NCBI RefSeq assembly: GCF_000143535.2
Contig: NC_037316.1
Span: 1,116,001-1,180,000, forward strand
Direction: 5' to 3'
DNA: 64,000 nucleotides
From: Botrytis cinerea B05.10
Lineage: Eukaryota; Ascomycota; Leotiomycetes; Helotiales; Sclerotiniaceae
The notes below the pieces were generated by a model. The model was not told where the DNA came from and made no database searches. It was given only the letters and a program-made list of their open reading frames with translations. Each line of letters begins with the position of its first letter. The stretch's first letter is position 1. Positions 12,641-23,545 of this stretch are shown here, piece after piece. The translations under genes and the position numbers were made by a program.

Positions 12641-13470
12641 ATTTAGTCAAGTCATTGCTATTCATATTGATTTGATAGGCTTCCAAGCATCGCATCTATT
12701 TTGGTAGAAATCGAAAGAGAGGAACGCATCTAGTATATACAGCTACACTCATTCATTATTCAAACTTGACGAATCTCCCTTACTGTTTTCTATATCTGTT
12801 TCACTGATTTATCGTGAACCGTGTCCACTACAAGACAGTATTTGAAGATAGTGCTGGCAGATATTCACCATTTCACCGGAGATGTCTACCCCTTTGCGTC
12901 TGCATCGACATTGAGGATGATTGGAGTTAACTCTATAGACATTTGCAAAAATAAAATTGCCTCACCTCCTTCCCACATAAATACATAATGAAGAGGCTAT
13001 TATTCAAAATGCCAAGCTAGATATACACATGTGTCATGCTCTTTTTAAAGCATTTGATGTAACATTATTGAAGAAGAGATCCAAATTGAAAGCTGTCTAG
13101 AAATATTCGAAATCCACCAGTGATCTTTTGATTTATTAACATTTCCCAGAATTTTATTGATCCGATTCAGAATATATTGTTGATGTTGCTCAAGTAATCA
13201 AAAAGTGTTTCTTTATTTTATTTAGTGTTTAATTTTTTCTAATTTTGTTTGAGAGATTAACTAGTGAGGTGTACCACTTTTTACAACCATTTATGGAGGG
13301 AGGAAGCCCACTCACTCCGCTCGTCCGCCCGTCCGCCCGTCCAATTTTCTTTGTGCTTCGCCGCGCCCGCATAAAATCAAAGAAGGTCCTTTCGTCCCAA
13401 CAATCAGAAGAATGGAGGGAGGGACGGGAGACGGACAATGAGGAAAAGAGGACAAAAAAGCAAAAGTAAA
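12641..13470. other. Intergenic, AT-rich, no gene seen
   Basis: This 830-bp stretch holds the 3' flank of the aminopeptidase and the downstream flank of the minus-strand tRNA. A short GTCCGCCC repeat lies near 13320-13342. No convincing coding frame. Confidence 0.6.
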
Positions 13471-13563
13471 TGACCAGACTGGGGCACGATCCCAGGACCT
13501 TGTCCGTATTTAACAGGTTTGAATTGTTAAGGACACGTGATAACCAACTACACCATCCGGCCG
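13471..13563 (-). tRNA. tRNA-Val(AAC) with an 18-nt intron
   Basis: Read on the minus strand, the acceptor stem GGCCGGA pairs with TCTGGTC (one G-T pair), followed by discriminator A; CCA is not encoded. The D-arm is GTGTAGTTGGTTATCAC. The anticodon stem TGTCC/GGACA encloses loop TTAACA...C with anticodon AAC. The T-arm is CTGGG-ATCGTGC-CCCAG. An 18-nt intron sits after base 37, the canonical site, and contains GTTAA, complementary to the TTAAC at the anticodon, as in most eukaryotic tRNA introns. A box (TGGTGTAGTTGG) and B box (GGGATCGTGCCCC) are both present. Total 93 nt including the intron. Confidence 0.92.
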
Positions 13564-14518
13564 ATAATTGTTGAGAAGAGAAGCAAAATTGAAAATATGA
13601 TGCATTAGAACGTGGGTGTTGTGATTGAGGTGGGGTTTCAAATTTCGGGAACATGATAAATGTACTTTGTTTCTGCTCGAAAGGTACCACCCGGCTTCTA
13701 ATAGAATTTATGTGCTTATGCAAATTGATCAAATGTTCTCATTTTTTATAATTATCTTATTCAACTATTTTGCAGCGGACAGATGAATTTCGGCTTTGTT
13801 TTTACTCAAGGCGTAGAACTAGTGCAATGGAAATGAAAAAATTCGTACACAAAGCAAAGACTGGATTGTGGTCAACGTTGGACATTTTGAGATATTTAAG
13901 GGTACTATCATTCTCTAATAAGTCTGGATTGATATCTTTCCTTTGATCTGAGACGCCAAGTTATGTGTGTGTGCATGCTGAGGCAGTCTAGATGTATCTC
14001 TCAATGGCTCGAAGATAGCAAAAGAGTCTCAAGCTCTGTGCATATGCGCATGTGGAAAGACATAAGACAGTGTTTATTGGTGGCTTCTTTACAAATTCTT
14101 TACTGTTAAGATTGATGTGACTCTCGCGAGACACTGAGGAGTACCGTCTCATCTCTCCCCCCTTTCCTTCCCCCAAAAAGAAATTGGCAAGTGCTTGGAA
14201 TCAATAATTCTCCAGCGTCTTTGTCTCCTTTCTGGCCTGATTCGAAATCGGAGATTCTACAGGCTCAGAAATCCTGGTTTCTTTGTTGTTATGATCTTGC
14301 TTCAGCCTTTGAATAAAATGGCGAGGCGTGAGGACCATTATTTCTCGCTGCTATGCATGTCCTTTGAAGTTTGAGGCTTCCTTGTTTGATACTCAAGTCT
14401 CGAGGAAATATATAAAATTCCGCGATAGGGTGAGTAAACATCATTGATTTGTTGTTGTTTCATTTATACATACTTCGTCCCACTTTGCAATCGCTCAAAA
14501 CATCCCAAAGACTTCGAT
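13564..14518. other. Intergenic, no gene seen
   Basis: This is the upstream flank of the minus-strand tRNA and the promoter of the dioxygenase-like gene. A CT-rich run (about 14150-14180) and a possible TATA-like ATATATAAAATTCC (about 14406-14420), roughly 100 bp upstream of the start, are visible. An upstream in-frame ATG at 14444 would add 25 residues (MICCCFIYTY...); I regard it as leader. Confidence 0.5.
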
Positions 14519-15673
14519 ATGCCACCAAAAAGAGCTCAATGCAAACATGTCGTTTTATCCGACGAAGAACTCAAATCTGGAATTACCACGTTGGAAAACG
14601 TACAAGCTGGAGTAGAAGAATTTCATTCAAATGGACTGGTCATATTTGAGAATGCCATTCCTCATGATATTGTCGATAAATTTTACGAGAAGATAAATGC
14701 CGATGGTGCCAGCAGATTGGAAGATCCGAAAGTAGCTTTCAATCATGGCAACGAGAAAACCAATTTCTCCACATGTCCCCCTCTATCCAAAGAGTGGCTC
14801 GTGGAAGATATATGGGCCAACAAACATGCTGCAGCAGTAATGGAGGCTGTAATTGGGAAACCACAATTAGCATACACAGGAAGCAATATCAACCTTCCAA
14901 CTGCAGATCCAACATCTCGTCAAGCCGTGCATGTAGATTCTTACCACGAACACCACAAATTTCCCACCTGCATCGAACTTTTCATGTACCTCCATGAAGT
15001 ATCACCCACAAACGGTTCTACCGAAATCTGGCCCGGCTCTCACCACGAGTGGAATTTGGGAAATCATGAGAGCCATGGTCGTGGCTGGGTAAAAGCATCA
15101 GCTTTCAATCGTCGCGCAGAACATTCTCCTCCATTCCAACCGACTATTCCTAAGGGTTCCATCGCCATCCGCGATCTCCGTCTTTGGCATGCCGGCATGC
15201 CCAATCTGTCAGATCAAAATAGAATTATGCTCGGATTTATTTATTTTCCTCGCTGGTACCGTAATCCCATGCGCATTACACTTCCCCAAAACTGTAAATC
15301 TGTCGTGGAGAAATGGACGCAGGTTGATGCTATTGGGGCGACGCAATTCGTGGATGGGGAAGTGGATCATTTGGATCAGACATTGGGAATGTTGGCCTAT
15401 TTGAATTTTACGCAGGATCCGGAGACGGGGATTAAACAGATTCGGGAGAAGATTGATCTGGCACAGGGAAGAGAACCGAATGCGGTACTGAAGGTTACGG
15501 AGAATGATTATTGGGTTCCGGGGAGGAAGAGATTGAGTGATAGGGTGACGGATGGCCCGGGTGGTAAGAACGATAGGGGGAAGGCGAGACAGAGGGGGAG
15601 GGGCAAAGGAAGGGGACAGTTTGATTCTTTGAAGCCAAAGGGTGGGAGGATAAAGAAAAGAACTGGGAAGTAG
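14519..15673 (+). CDS. Phytanoyl-CoA dioxygenase-like (PhyH) Fe(II)/2-oxoglutarate oxygenase with RG-rich tail
   Basis: A single exon of 384 residues. The double-stranded beta-helix core carries an HxD motif (V-H138-V-D140) and a distal His about 224 in RLWHAG, followed by an Arg in NRIMLGF that would hold 2-oxoglutarate, so the iron-binding triad is intact. The surrounding pattern (ELFMYLHEVSPTNGSTEIWPGSHH, with the Trp-Pro-Gly-Ser-His turn) is typical of PhyH-family enzymes. The substrate cannot be told: fungal members act on fatty acyls, alkaloids and terpenoids. The last 45 residues form a Lys/Arg/Gly tail (GKARQRGRGKGRGQ, ending KKRTGK), unusual for this family and suggesting nuclear localisation or nucleic-acid binding. 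The start at MPPKRAQ is chosen because the preceding 25 in-frame residues look like leader. Confidence 0.8.
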   Translation: MPPKRAQCKHVVLSDEELKSGITTLENVQAGVEEFHSNGLVIFENAIPHDIVDKFYEKINADGASRLEDPKVAFNHGNEKTNFSTCPPLSKEWLVEDIWANKHAAAVMEAVIGKPQLAYTGSNINLPTADPTSRQAVHVDSYHEHHKFPTCIELFMYLHEVSPTNGSTEIWPGSHHEWNLGNHESHGRGWVKASAFNRRAEHSPPFQPTIPKGSIAIRDLRLWHAGMPNLSDQNRIMLGFIYFPRWYRNPMRITLPQNCKSVVEKWTQVDAIGATQFVDGEVDHLDQTLGMLAYLNFTQDPETGIKQIREKIDLAQGREPNAVLKVTENDYWVPGRKRLSDRVTDGPGGKNDRGKARQRGRGKGRGQFDSLKPKGGRIKKRTGK

Positions 15674-16021
15674 GTGACGAAAAACAAATCCAAGAACGAG
15701 TGAGGACGGTGGAATGGTTGCTATCTCTTCAAGGTCTTATATATTTATTGTCGTTCTCTTTTAATTGTATAGTAGCACGAAACTAAACCAATCCATACTG
15801 CTGCAGCTAGTTAATATTCATTTATTGTTGCTGAATATCTAATCTTTCATGATCCACGAAATAATACCAACGAAACGCTTTTATAGTTACAAAGAAAAAG
15901 TCGCGCAAAACAACATCCATACCGTAAAAAAACATTAATCAACAATACTCCATCACCCTATCCCATCCCGTCCCATGCTAAAAATCAAACCTAAGAATCT
16001 CACCCGCTACTACCGTCCTCC
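15674..16021. other. Convergent 3' flanks, no gene seen
   Basis: This 348-bp AT-rich stretch lies between the stop codons of the plus-strand dioxygenase and the minus-strand membrane-protein gene. It should hold both 3' UTRs and polyadenylation sites. No repeat or coding frame stands out. Confidence 0.6.
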
Positions 16022-17024
16022 TCAAATAGGCGAAACCGGACTTCCTGATCTCGGAACATGATCTCTACTATATGGAGGAACTGAAGATCCATTTGCCCTC
16101 CTCATACTTGGCCGCCTCGCATACGGACTCCCACTTCTACTATTCCTCCTCCTCCTCGACGACGCTCCATTCAAGAATGTTTTCGTAATACTCCCGCTCA
16201 TCATCGCGGCTACGGTGCTGAAAATCCACGTTATCCATTGGAGCGCTAACATTACTTTTCCGGGCTCGATGTTCATCTCTGTATTTTCGCTGCTTGAATT
16301 TGAGGAGGAAGAAAGGGAAGATGGGAAATGCACGGCCAATGCTGCGCCGGATGAGGTGAGCGAATAAGCCGCGGCGAAAGCTACGGCAGCGGAAGACCAG
16401 AAGAGGAGTGTGATGGTAAAGACGTGGGAGGGAGGGTTGGTTCCGTTTCTTTGTATGATTCCACGGGCGGAAAAAAGGGTGAGGAGGGCAGAGAGGAAGA
16501 GGAGAGCGGACATGGCGGGGACGACGAAGGATATTCTTGTTTGTACATCGATTACGTATTTGAGAGTGGCGGCTGGAGTTGTGAAGTTGTAGAGGGTAGT
16601 GAGGATGAGGGGAGATTTTCCGACAGAGGGCGCACAGGTGCGGCCGGTGGTGGTGGGGGCGCAGAGGGCTGGGGATTGTCAGTAGTCGTAGAGATTAGGG
16701 GAACGAGTGGATGGCTTACAGGTGTAGGAGAATCTAACACCGTCGGAGAGTGAAGCAACGTAGATGTTGTCCATACCGGGTGAGTTGGTTGCACAGCCGA
16801 TAAGTAGCAGAACTAGAAAAATAACATCAGAATGCTTCTGGTGGCGAGTGTAGAGTACCTACTATGAAACAACAAGATGGGGAACCCTAAAGCATATAAT
16901 GCAAACGTAATAAACGTTACTTTGAACCTCCCTAAGTCCGACGATTAACAATTATTCAGAGAACATAGTACCAAGTGAGCTCACCCCAGCCATCAAGACG
17001 CGGCCTCCTTTCTCCGGAAGGCAT
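16022..17024 (-). CDS. Four-TM Sur7/PalI/Fig1-like membrane protein
   Basis: Exons 16985-17024, 16863-16931, 16720-16812 and 16022-16668 give 282 residues. The N-terminus MPSGERRPRLDGWGRFKVTF precedes TM1 (ITFALYALGFPILLFHNVLLLIGC). An external loop with several Cys (GCATNS, LCAPTT, RTCAPS) follows, then three more hydrophobic spans around YVIDVQTRISFVVPAMSALLFL, VFTITLLFWSSAAVAFAAAYS and ALQWITWIFSTVAAMM. The tail is basic, Ser/Arg/Pro-rich and cytosolic. One TM, a Cys-containing outer loop and then three TMs is the layout of fungal Sur7/PalI and Fig1-type proteins, which act at eisosomes, in pH sensing or in mating-related calcium uptake. I cannot choose between them, and the classical motifs are weak. 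All four exons join in frame with good donors, and the acceptor at 16669 is CCCCAG. Confidence 0.62.
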
Positions 17025-18535
17025 TTTGTTATGATAATGGCTTTCTGTTTTAAGTTTCGCGAGATTTGAATTAAGATCGATAAGAAAAGGAATTGAGTAG
17101 TGGTGCTGGTTGCTTCATGAATGCTGTGAGGTGATTATGCAAGCTAATATAGACAATGGCAGTCACTACATGGACATTGTTTGTATTTTAAAGCACCTGA
17201 ATTATAATTCCATATATTCATGATACTATGATCTTGAGTCATGTGGCGTTAAGGCGGTGGCCAGTATGATCATCAAGATATATGAAAATTATTGCTGCCC
17301 AATTCAGGTCCAAAAATAGGTCTCAAGATTGCGGAAGCTTCGAACCTAGATGTAGCTTTGTTACGACGACATGTATCAGGGAACAAGTGATTTACCGGAA
17401 GGATCGAAATCTATTTTAATTCAATGGCAAGCACGGAGAAGAGAAGTTTTCTCGCTGGGTATGGCCAGCTGTTGGGTCATATATCGAGACTCTTCGCCAG
17501 ATTTGGTGAAGGAGACCTATCAATAGACCGGAAGTTCCAACAGGCAAAGTGAGCAATATTTTTGTCTGCATTATCTCATAATATATATGATGCAGAAATA
17601 AAGAGAGGCATAAACAGATCATGTCCATGGAAGAGAATTCTAGTATTTCAGAAATCCTTCAGCATTTCGAGAAGCATCCTCCCACTCCGCAACCCAGTGA
17701 TTTACCCGATAAATGGACAATAGGTTGCGACCCATTGGGGCAGGGATTTCGACATTCATGTGACAAGTCCCTTGAACTCATCAAGGTTTAGCTCGTCATC
17801 GATTTGCCTCAATATATCTGAGGCAAATTGGTGAACTCCATGTGCACTTGCCTTGGTAAATTTCTCACTATTCTCTATCGAAACCGCAAAGTTCGTCATA
17901 TATGAGAGTAATGGGGTCCTGGGAGAATGAAATAGACATGGCATATACGAAGAACACACGCAGGTTCGTATACAGAAACTTCTGCGCTCGCGGAGTCTGT
18001 TTTGCATGTTGTGATTTTTTGGAACTCAATATGAATGATATGGCCATTGTCCCAAATTCTGTTTCCCTGTTGAAAAATATGACAGAACCCATAAGTCTTG
18101 AAATAAGTTGCACAAAAAACTTCATAATTCATGACAGCCAAATGTTTTCAAAGTCCCAAATTATTCAAATATTTGAATGTATACCTGGGAATCCATCTTC
18201 GTATGTGGTTAAATTTATATTGTCTACGTGGAGAGCACCAATGTAAAGAGGATTCGCGATGGTGCGTAACTATCCATGTTCGACTACCGACACACGATGG
18301 TCTGGCCACACATAGGCATACATTACTAAATTCACTCCTCACAAACTTGACTGCACACCTTGCACTCAAACAAACTATGAGAGAGAAAATATATTATTCT
18401 ACTTAGATAGCCAGCAGGACCTGCAAATACTATCTATCCAAACCCGGAAACCAAATACAATTGCCATCTCGCCATCCCAAGGAACCGATGCATTAACCGA
18501 ACATGACTATTAAGCAAATCCCCTCCAGAAATTTC
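17025..18535. other. Intergenic 1.5 kb, no convincing gene
   Basis: The left part is the upstream region of the four-TM protein gene and the right part the 3' flank of the PrpD-family gene, both on the minus strand. Open frames of 70-114 codons exist on both strands around 17400-18400 but overlap one another, lack domains and show no consistent splice pattern. Confidence 0.5.
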
Positions 18536-20136
18536 TCATTCCTTGTTTGGTACAAACAAATCCATAAATTCGCAAACAGACATACCAAAAAACTCCATGC
18601 TTTTGGTTTTTTCTAGAATCGTATCGATTCTCTCCTCACTCAGTTTCAATCCGAAGTTCTTCCTCGCTTTTTTCTCGATCAACTCCAAACTTTCTTTCCT
18701 TCTCGCATGACCTTGAGGGAAGTGGATGACTACCTCTTCTAATTCGGTATCGTCGTTTAGGGTAACCTTGATTGCGTTGGCTAGACTGCGAAGATCTTGA
18801 TTGTGGTAATCTTTTGTGAATTCCGGATCTTCCTTGATGGTGATTTTATCTCTCAGCTCTTCCACACGAGGATCTTTCGACCAGGGACTGGTGTTCTGGT
18901 AATCTTCAGCCTCGGGCAAAGAATTCTTGAGAAGAGTAATGGCAATCATATATCCAAGACTATGATCACGATCTGAGGGTGTTTGAAGCGCTCCCTGCCT
19001 ATTCATAATTACCATCGCTGCTTCTTGGGTGCGAACTTGGATGCTTTTGATATCGCTCGCGGACGCTTCTTTCTCTTTCAATTCTTCGCAGATTAACAGG
19101 GCGGCCTCGAGTGCAGTCATGCCGTGGCTTTCAGTCTTATAGATTTTGAAAAATACGTTTTCAACAACGGAGGTACCAAATGGTCGAGGGAGATCAAATG
19201 TGTTGCCTCTGAAGAGAACATCGTAAAACCCGGATCGCGGGGCGCTCAAAGCAGTTTTCACACCTGCTTGTCCGGTCTTCGCCATAAGTGTCAACTGTAC
19301 AGCCCGCATACAGGCATCACCTGCCGCCCAATTCTTTCTTGGGCCAACATTGGGTGCTTGTCGATATGCACGGAGAGGGCTACCATCAACCCAGGCGTGA
19401 GAAACAGCGGCTTTGGCTTGCTCTTTTGGCAGACCCATGAGCCAGGACACGACAGCTGTAGAAGCTACTTTGACAAGGATGACGTCATCTAGACCAGCTC
19501 TGTTGAAGGCATTCTTGCCTTGGAAACAGCCCTGGATTTCGTACGCCTTGATTAGGGCGATGAGGACATGACGCATGGTGAGGATGGAATCTTGATCATC
19601 TTTGGAAGTGGCTACGCGTGAGAGAACATCGGCTGTTGACAAGATAGCTCCGAGATTGTCTGAATGAGATATTGTCAATGATTCATTTGGATGATGAGGA
19701 AAGGGGTGTTGATAATCATACCAGAGGGATGCGTCCACTCAGCGCCTAAGAAGGCATCATTATGATTGAGATATCTAATCATAGCTCCCATATCAAAAGC
19801 ACCCTTCGCTATATCAAGCTGATAATTCGTTCCGGGTAGCTTGAATCCATTTGGAATGGTATCCGGAGAAGGGAAGCTAGGCCCAACCAATTGAGATAAT
19901 TCAGAACTTGTGGCAATGCTTTCGAGACCAGCTCCGATAGCATCAAGTAAAGCTGAAGTTGCACGGGTCCATGCTAGAGGAGATGTAATCTCATAGTCGT
20001 ATGTGTAGTCAACGATTCTAGTGATCTCTTCATCGTAACATGTAATACCGTTTCTGTCTACTTTTACATCTCTCGCCCTGCGAGGGATTGGAGCCGTAGC
20101 GGCTGATATCTGAAGTTCTATCGTCTTCATCCTCAT
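18536..20136 (-). CDS. MmgE/PrpD-family protein, likely 2-methylcitrate dehydratase
   Basis: Two exons, 19722-20136 and 18536-19659, give 512 residues. The intron is 19660-19721 (GTATGA...TTCAG). The join restores W-T-H-P-S-D-N-L-G-A-I-L, the family's EWxHPSDNLGAIL motif. Other hallmarks are KGAFDMGAMIRYLNHND, the IQGCFQGKNAFNRAGLDDVILVKVAS helix region and SHAWVDGSPLRAYRQAPNVGPRKNW. PrpD dehydrates 2-methylcitrate in propionyl-CoA detoxification; relatives include cis-aconitate decarboxylase, so another role is possible. The canonical enzyme is mitochondrial, but from the ATGs at 20136 or 20130 there is no evident presequence. An in-frame ATG at 20220 adds a hydrophobic stretch (FSFLFSIITLYFFF) that looks more like a pyrimidine-rich leader or intron than a targeting signal. 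No methylcitrate synthase or lyase gene lies nearby. It may be a paralogue. Confidence 0.88.
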
Positions 20137-21103
20137 GATGAATGCGGCTAAATTAGAAATTGAGAAAAAGAAATATAAAGTGATTATTGAAAATAGAAAG
20201 GAGAATGACAACGATGGCAAACTGGTGAAAACATCGGGGGAAGAAAGACTTCATATATCGGTGTATTTCAAGGTATCTACTCCCCAGCCCGATTGTTACT
20301 GATAGCATTTTGACCTACACGGAATACTTGGCCCAATAGCCGTTTTGATCGTCACAATTGGCAACCAACCAGGAAGGCCATCGAACTACGGCAGACAAAA
20401 GCCCAAACTCTCCGAGCTATTCAGAGCGTACAAGGTTATAAGCTGGATACTCGCTAAATCTTAGCGTAAGTAGTGTTGTCAAGTATGAACTCCTACCCTT
20501 ATTGTTGATTTTCCAGCAAGCATGTTCTCTCGTTGCCTTGCATATCATTTGAAACAAAACCAGGTAGACTTCTGCAAATGTAGCCCCAGATTGATTTGAG
20601 GATCTCGGTTGGTAGACGTGTGTCCATCGGTCATGCATATTTCCCCACTCGGTTCGTTGGTGTCACAGCCGCTCATGATTATCCCTGCCAAGCTGCATTG
20701 GCGTACGGCCACGCATGTCGACTATAAATATTAATGACACGACTTCACCGCACTAGGTGATGTGGACTGTCTCTTCGAATTTGCATAAACCTTTTGGCAG
20801 AAAGTTCCTATCCAACCAAATTGGAAGAATGCAGGTCCCCCGCAAGCAGCACACGATACTTTCTGCTTAGATTGGCATTGATTCGACATGAGAGGGGGCG
20901 TCCTGACTCCGAAGATAGAGCAATCCTCTTAGTTATTTATCGTAACGCAAAGGCAGAATTAGTTGATACAGAGCTCCGAGAGCAAGTTCACCAGTAAGCC
21001 AATGCACTCATCTCACTCAGCCCGTATATGGAGATGTGGCAAAACATTATCTCTCAAATGCTTTTTTGGATCACGAATGAGATGGGAAAAAATCCAAAAA
21101 AAA
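20137..21103. other. Intergenic, short unrecognised frame only
   Basis: This is the upstream region of the PrpD-family gene, then unassigned sequence. A 67-codon plus-strand frame (20794-20997) ends ILLVIYRNAKAELVDTELREQVHQ and has protein-like composition. It has no start context, splice sites or relative I recognise, and may be a gene remnant. Confidence 0.35.
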
Positions 21104-21222
21104 ACATACAACAGTGGGGATTCGCTGGTGGTCACCCACCCAACTACTAATCCACCGATCTGAAGCTTGTGTATGGCAGAGCGGACGGGATGCCCAATTC
21201 TCTTCAGTCTATGGTCGTATCT
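21104..21222 (-). rRNA. 5S ribosomal RNA, dispersed single copy
   Basis: On the minus strand the sequence begins AGATACGACCATAGACTG and ends CTGTTGTATG, with the highly conserved internal-promoter segment TTAGTAGTTGGGTGGGTGAC and CACCAGCGAATCCC between. Terminal helix I closes (ATACGAC with GTTGTAT, including a G-U pair). Length is about 119 nt, normal for 5S. A run of nine T residues follows the 3' end directly (A run at 21096-21104 on the plus strand), an RNA polymerase III terminator. Dispersed 5S genes are normal in filamentous ascomycetes. Part of the left arm differs from the usual fungal sequence, but the changes appear paired, e.g. ACTGAAG with CTTCAG and GGCA with TGCC. End positions are good to a base or two. 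Confidence 0.93.
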
Positions 21223-21954
21223 GTCAGTTTCGTGGTTGTCGAAAAATATATTGGTAAATCAATTTGTGATTATGCTAAACAGAATACAAGTTCGGCATGA
21301 CATGCCTTCTTGCAGTGGCTAGTGAAATTGAATAACCAAACGGTTCTGATATACGTCATGTATGAAATAAAACCCTAAATCTCTCTCAAAACAGATTCTT
21401 CTATACATCAATTTGCACCAGCGTTCATCAATTTCTCGGGTTTAGTTAGCAATATTCGCACCTCCTTGTCTATGTCTTCTTTCGGAACATCTTCTTCTTC
21501 AATAAGCTCTCCCGCAATTTCGTTCTCTGATACCTGGACTTCTTGTTATTGTTTTTCATTCCCAAATCGTATTTATCTTGATACCTCTCTCACAATTGAT
21601 CGTACAGAAAATCTAAGAAAGTGAACGGAAGGATCTCGACAGAGCCAAGACCACGTACCCACTTACTTGTGTACGACAAGATTGTATAACTGAAGAATGG
21701 ATTCTTTCATTCCGAGAACTTGACTAGGAGAAATTTGTCCTTCTATAGCACACTGCAAGGACATAGAAGGAATACATATCATTTCAAGTCTAGTTACTTG
21801 TCTGGAAGCGTTTCCATTGGGGCAATTCGCTATAGTACCCAAGGATACAATCAGATGCATATAGTTTCGAGAGAATAATCAATTGCGTACGTAAAGCAGA
21901 ATCAGATCAGTGGTCCAAAATGAACGGTAAAGATCCGCAGCCTTCCTAATCGAA
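21223..21954. other. Unassigned, possible downstream exons of the neighbouring doubtful gene
   Basis: No secure feature. On the minus strand a frame at 21663-21860 (CAIEGQISPSQVLGMKESIL) has protein-like composition and could be a 3' exon of the gene at 21955-22761, but I could not find a set of splice sites that keeps frame throughout. Confidence 0.3.
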
Positions 21955-22761
21955 TTACTTATCCTTATAGCTCTTCGTTATCAGAAGAGTGATGTAATGC
22001 TTCGAAATCGCTTGCCGAGTTATTGGATGTCTCCTTTCGAGAAGAAGATCAATTGGAATGAATGCTAGATGATTCCATGAAAATCCCAGTTTCCAACCCC
22101 GCTTCATTAGATTGAACACTACTTTCTTGTTGTATAAGCGATCCATAAGATTCGAGTTGTGCCCGTCGAGTGAAAAACCCTGCCCATGTGATTTCAGCCA
22201 CAACATATTGAAAGTCTCTGTAACATATATCCAGTATGGATGGCATATATCTTTGGCAGATACACAGTCCTTATTTAAATCGTTTGTCGCCACAGATCGT
22301 CCATCATAACTTTTCGTGTCATTTGTGTATCTTCCCTTGACAAACTGAGTCCCTCCCTCTCTAGCCGCAGTGATAATCCGCCCTTGCATACTACGATATA
22401 CAACCTCCTCTGCCCCGCACTTATCAGATTGAACGTTCAAACTGCAGAGCCAAGAAAGAGAACAACTTTCTTTCTGACAAAGTGTCGTTATTGATTGTGT
22501 GTCGTCATTGTACGGCTGGCTTTCACAGCCCGCTTGACAGTCCTTGAATACGAACAATCCCGCCTTTTGAGGCTGGAATAATTTCCAGCCAGCAGCAAGA
22601 AGGCTTATATAATTTGCCCATTTCCATTTCAAGGTCTGCAAAATGTTACACAAAAACTATATGTTGCTGCCTAGAAAAGATACGTACCTGCAGCCTCTTA
22701 TGCCCAATCGGGCTAAGCCAGGACAGATCTTACACCTTTCAGTTGCAGCTTCGGCGTCAAT
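21955..22761 (-). CDS. Possible multi-exon or decayed gene, unknown function
   Basis: A 227-codon minus-strand frame (about 21955-22635) can be joined in frame to an upstream segment (22684-22761) using donor GTATCT at 22683 and acceptor TTTTGCAG at 22636. The join reads AATERCKICPGLARLGIRGC, then R-Y, then TLKWKWANYISLLAAGWKLF. The downstream part has many Cys and Lys residues (CGAEEVVYRSMQGRIITAARE, KGRYTND). This reads like real protein, but a stronger donor (GTACGT, 5 nt upstream) would break the frame. I found neither a sound start nor secure further exons. It could be an intact gene whose other exons I missed, or a decaying one. No family recognised. Confidence 0.33.
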
Positions 22762-23545
22762 CTCATACAATTTTCAACCTCAGTTGTCTATCCGTCGCTG
22801 CCACCAAGCATATATACATATATAGTGTTGGGCTTGAATCAGCTGGATTATTTCGAGAACATGTGAGAAGTGATCAACCTTAGATCTTGGAAATTTGAGC
22901 TAACATGGGCACTTTTGACTCGCAAACTCTCATAGCAGAGAATCGCAGAAAATTTCATACTTGACAATTACGTCCTCGATATTCATTGTGGATGAAGCAG
23001 ATATTAATTCTCTAGTTCTAAGAGGAAGCTTGTAATTAAAAGAACCGTGTTATCAAGTGTGAGAGCGTCAGCCTTTCTAGTGTCAGGAATCTCGTGTGAA
23101 TCTTGCATTACAACATCAAGAAGCCAAGACGGCTGAAGACTTTGTTTCTGGCATCGAAAAGGGAGAGAGCGGGGCCTCAAAAATTTAAAAGCCCCAAGAG
23201 AAGAAAAAAGGATCTGCATGCAGGTGATAGACCTGATTCTTTGTGCTCATAGTTCCGCAACTTTGATCAGCGGGCTCAACTACAGAACATCAAGGACGTG
23301 GCAGAACTTGCCATTGACAGGTACGCTACATCTTTTCATATCATATGCAGATGTTGTAAAGTTTGGCTTTGATACACTAGTCACAATGCTCCGAGAAGAT
23401 TATCTCCTCGGAGTGTCTAGCGCCGCTGAACAAAGGCTTAATGCCTATATAAGCGTCCTTTCCCATAACAAATCCTGTCTTGTAAGCATCGATCTGATAA
23501 CATATTACAGACTTATTTGTGACTACTCAAATATAAAGCTTCATC
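22762..23545. other. Intergenic, upstream of the small secreted protein
   Basis: The right end is the promoter of the small secreted protein; a TATATAAGC element at about 23446-23454 lies roughly 95 bp upstream of its start codon. The left end may contain 5' exons of the doubtful minus-strand gene (for example a frame reading VDHFSHVLEIIQLIQAQHY near 22880). Confidence 0.4.
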
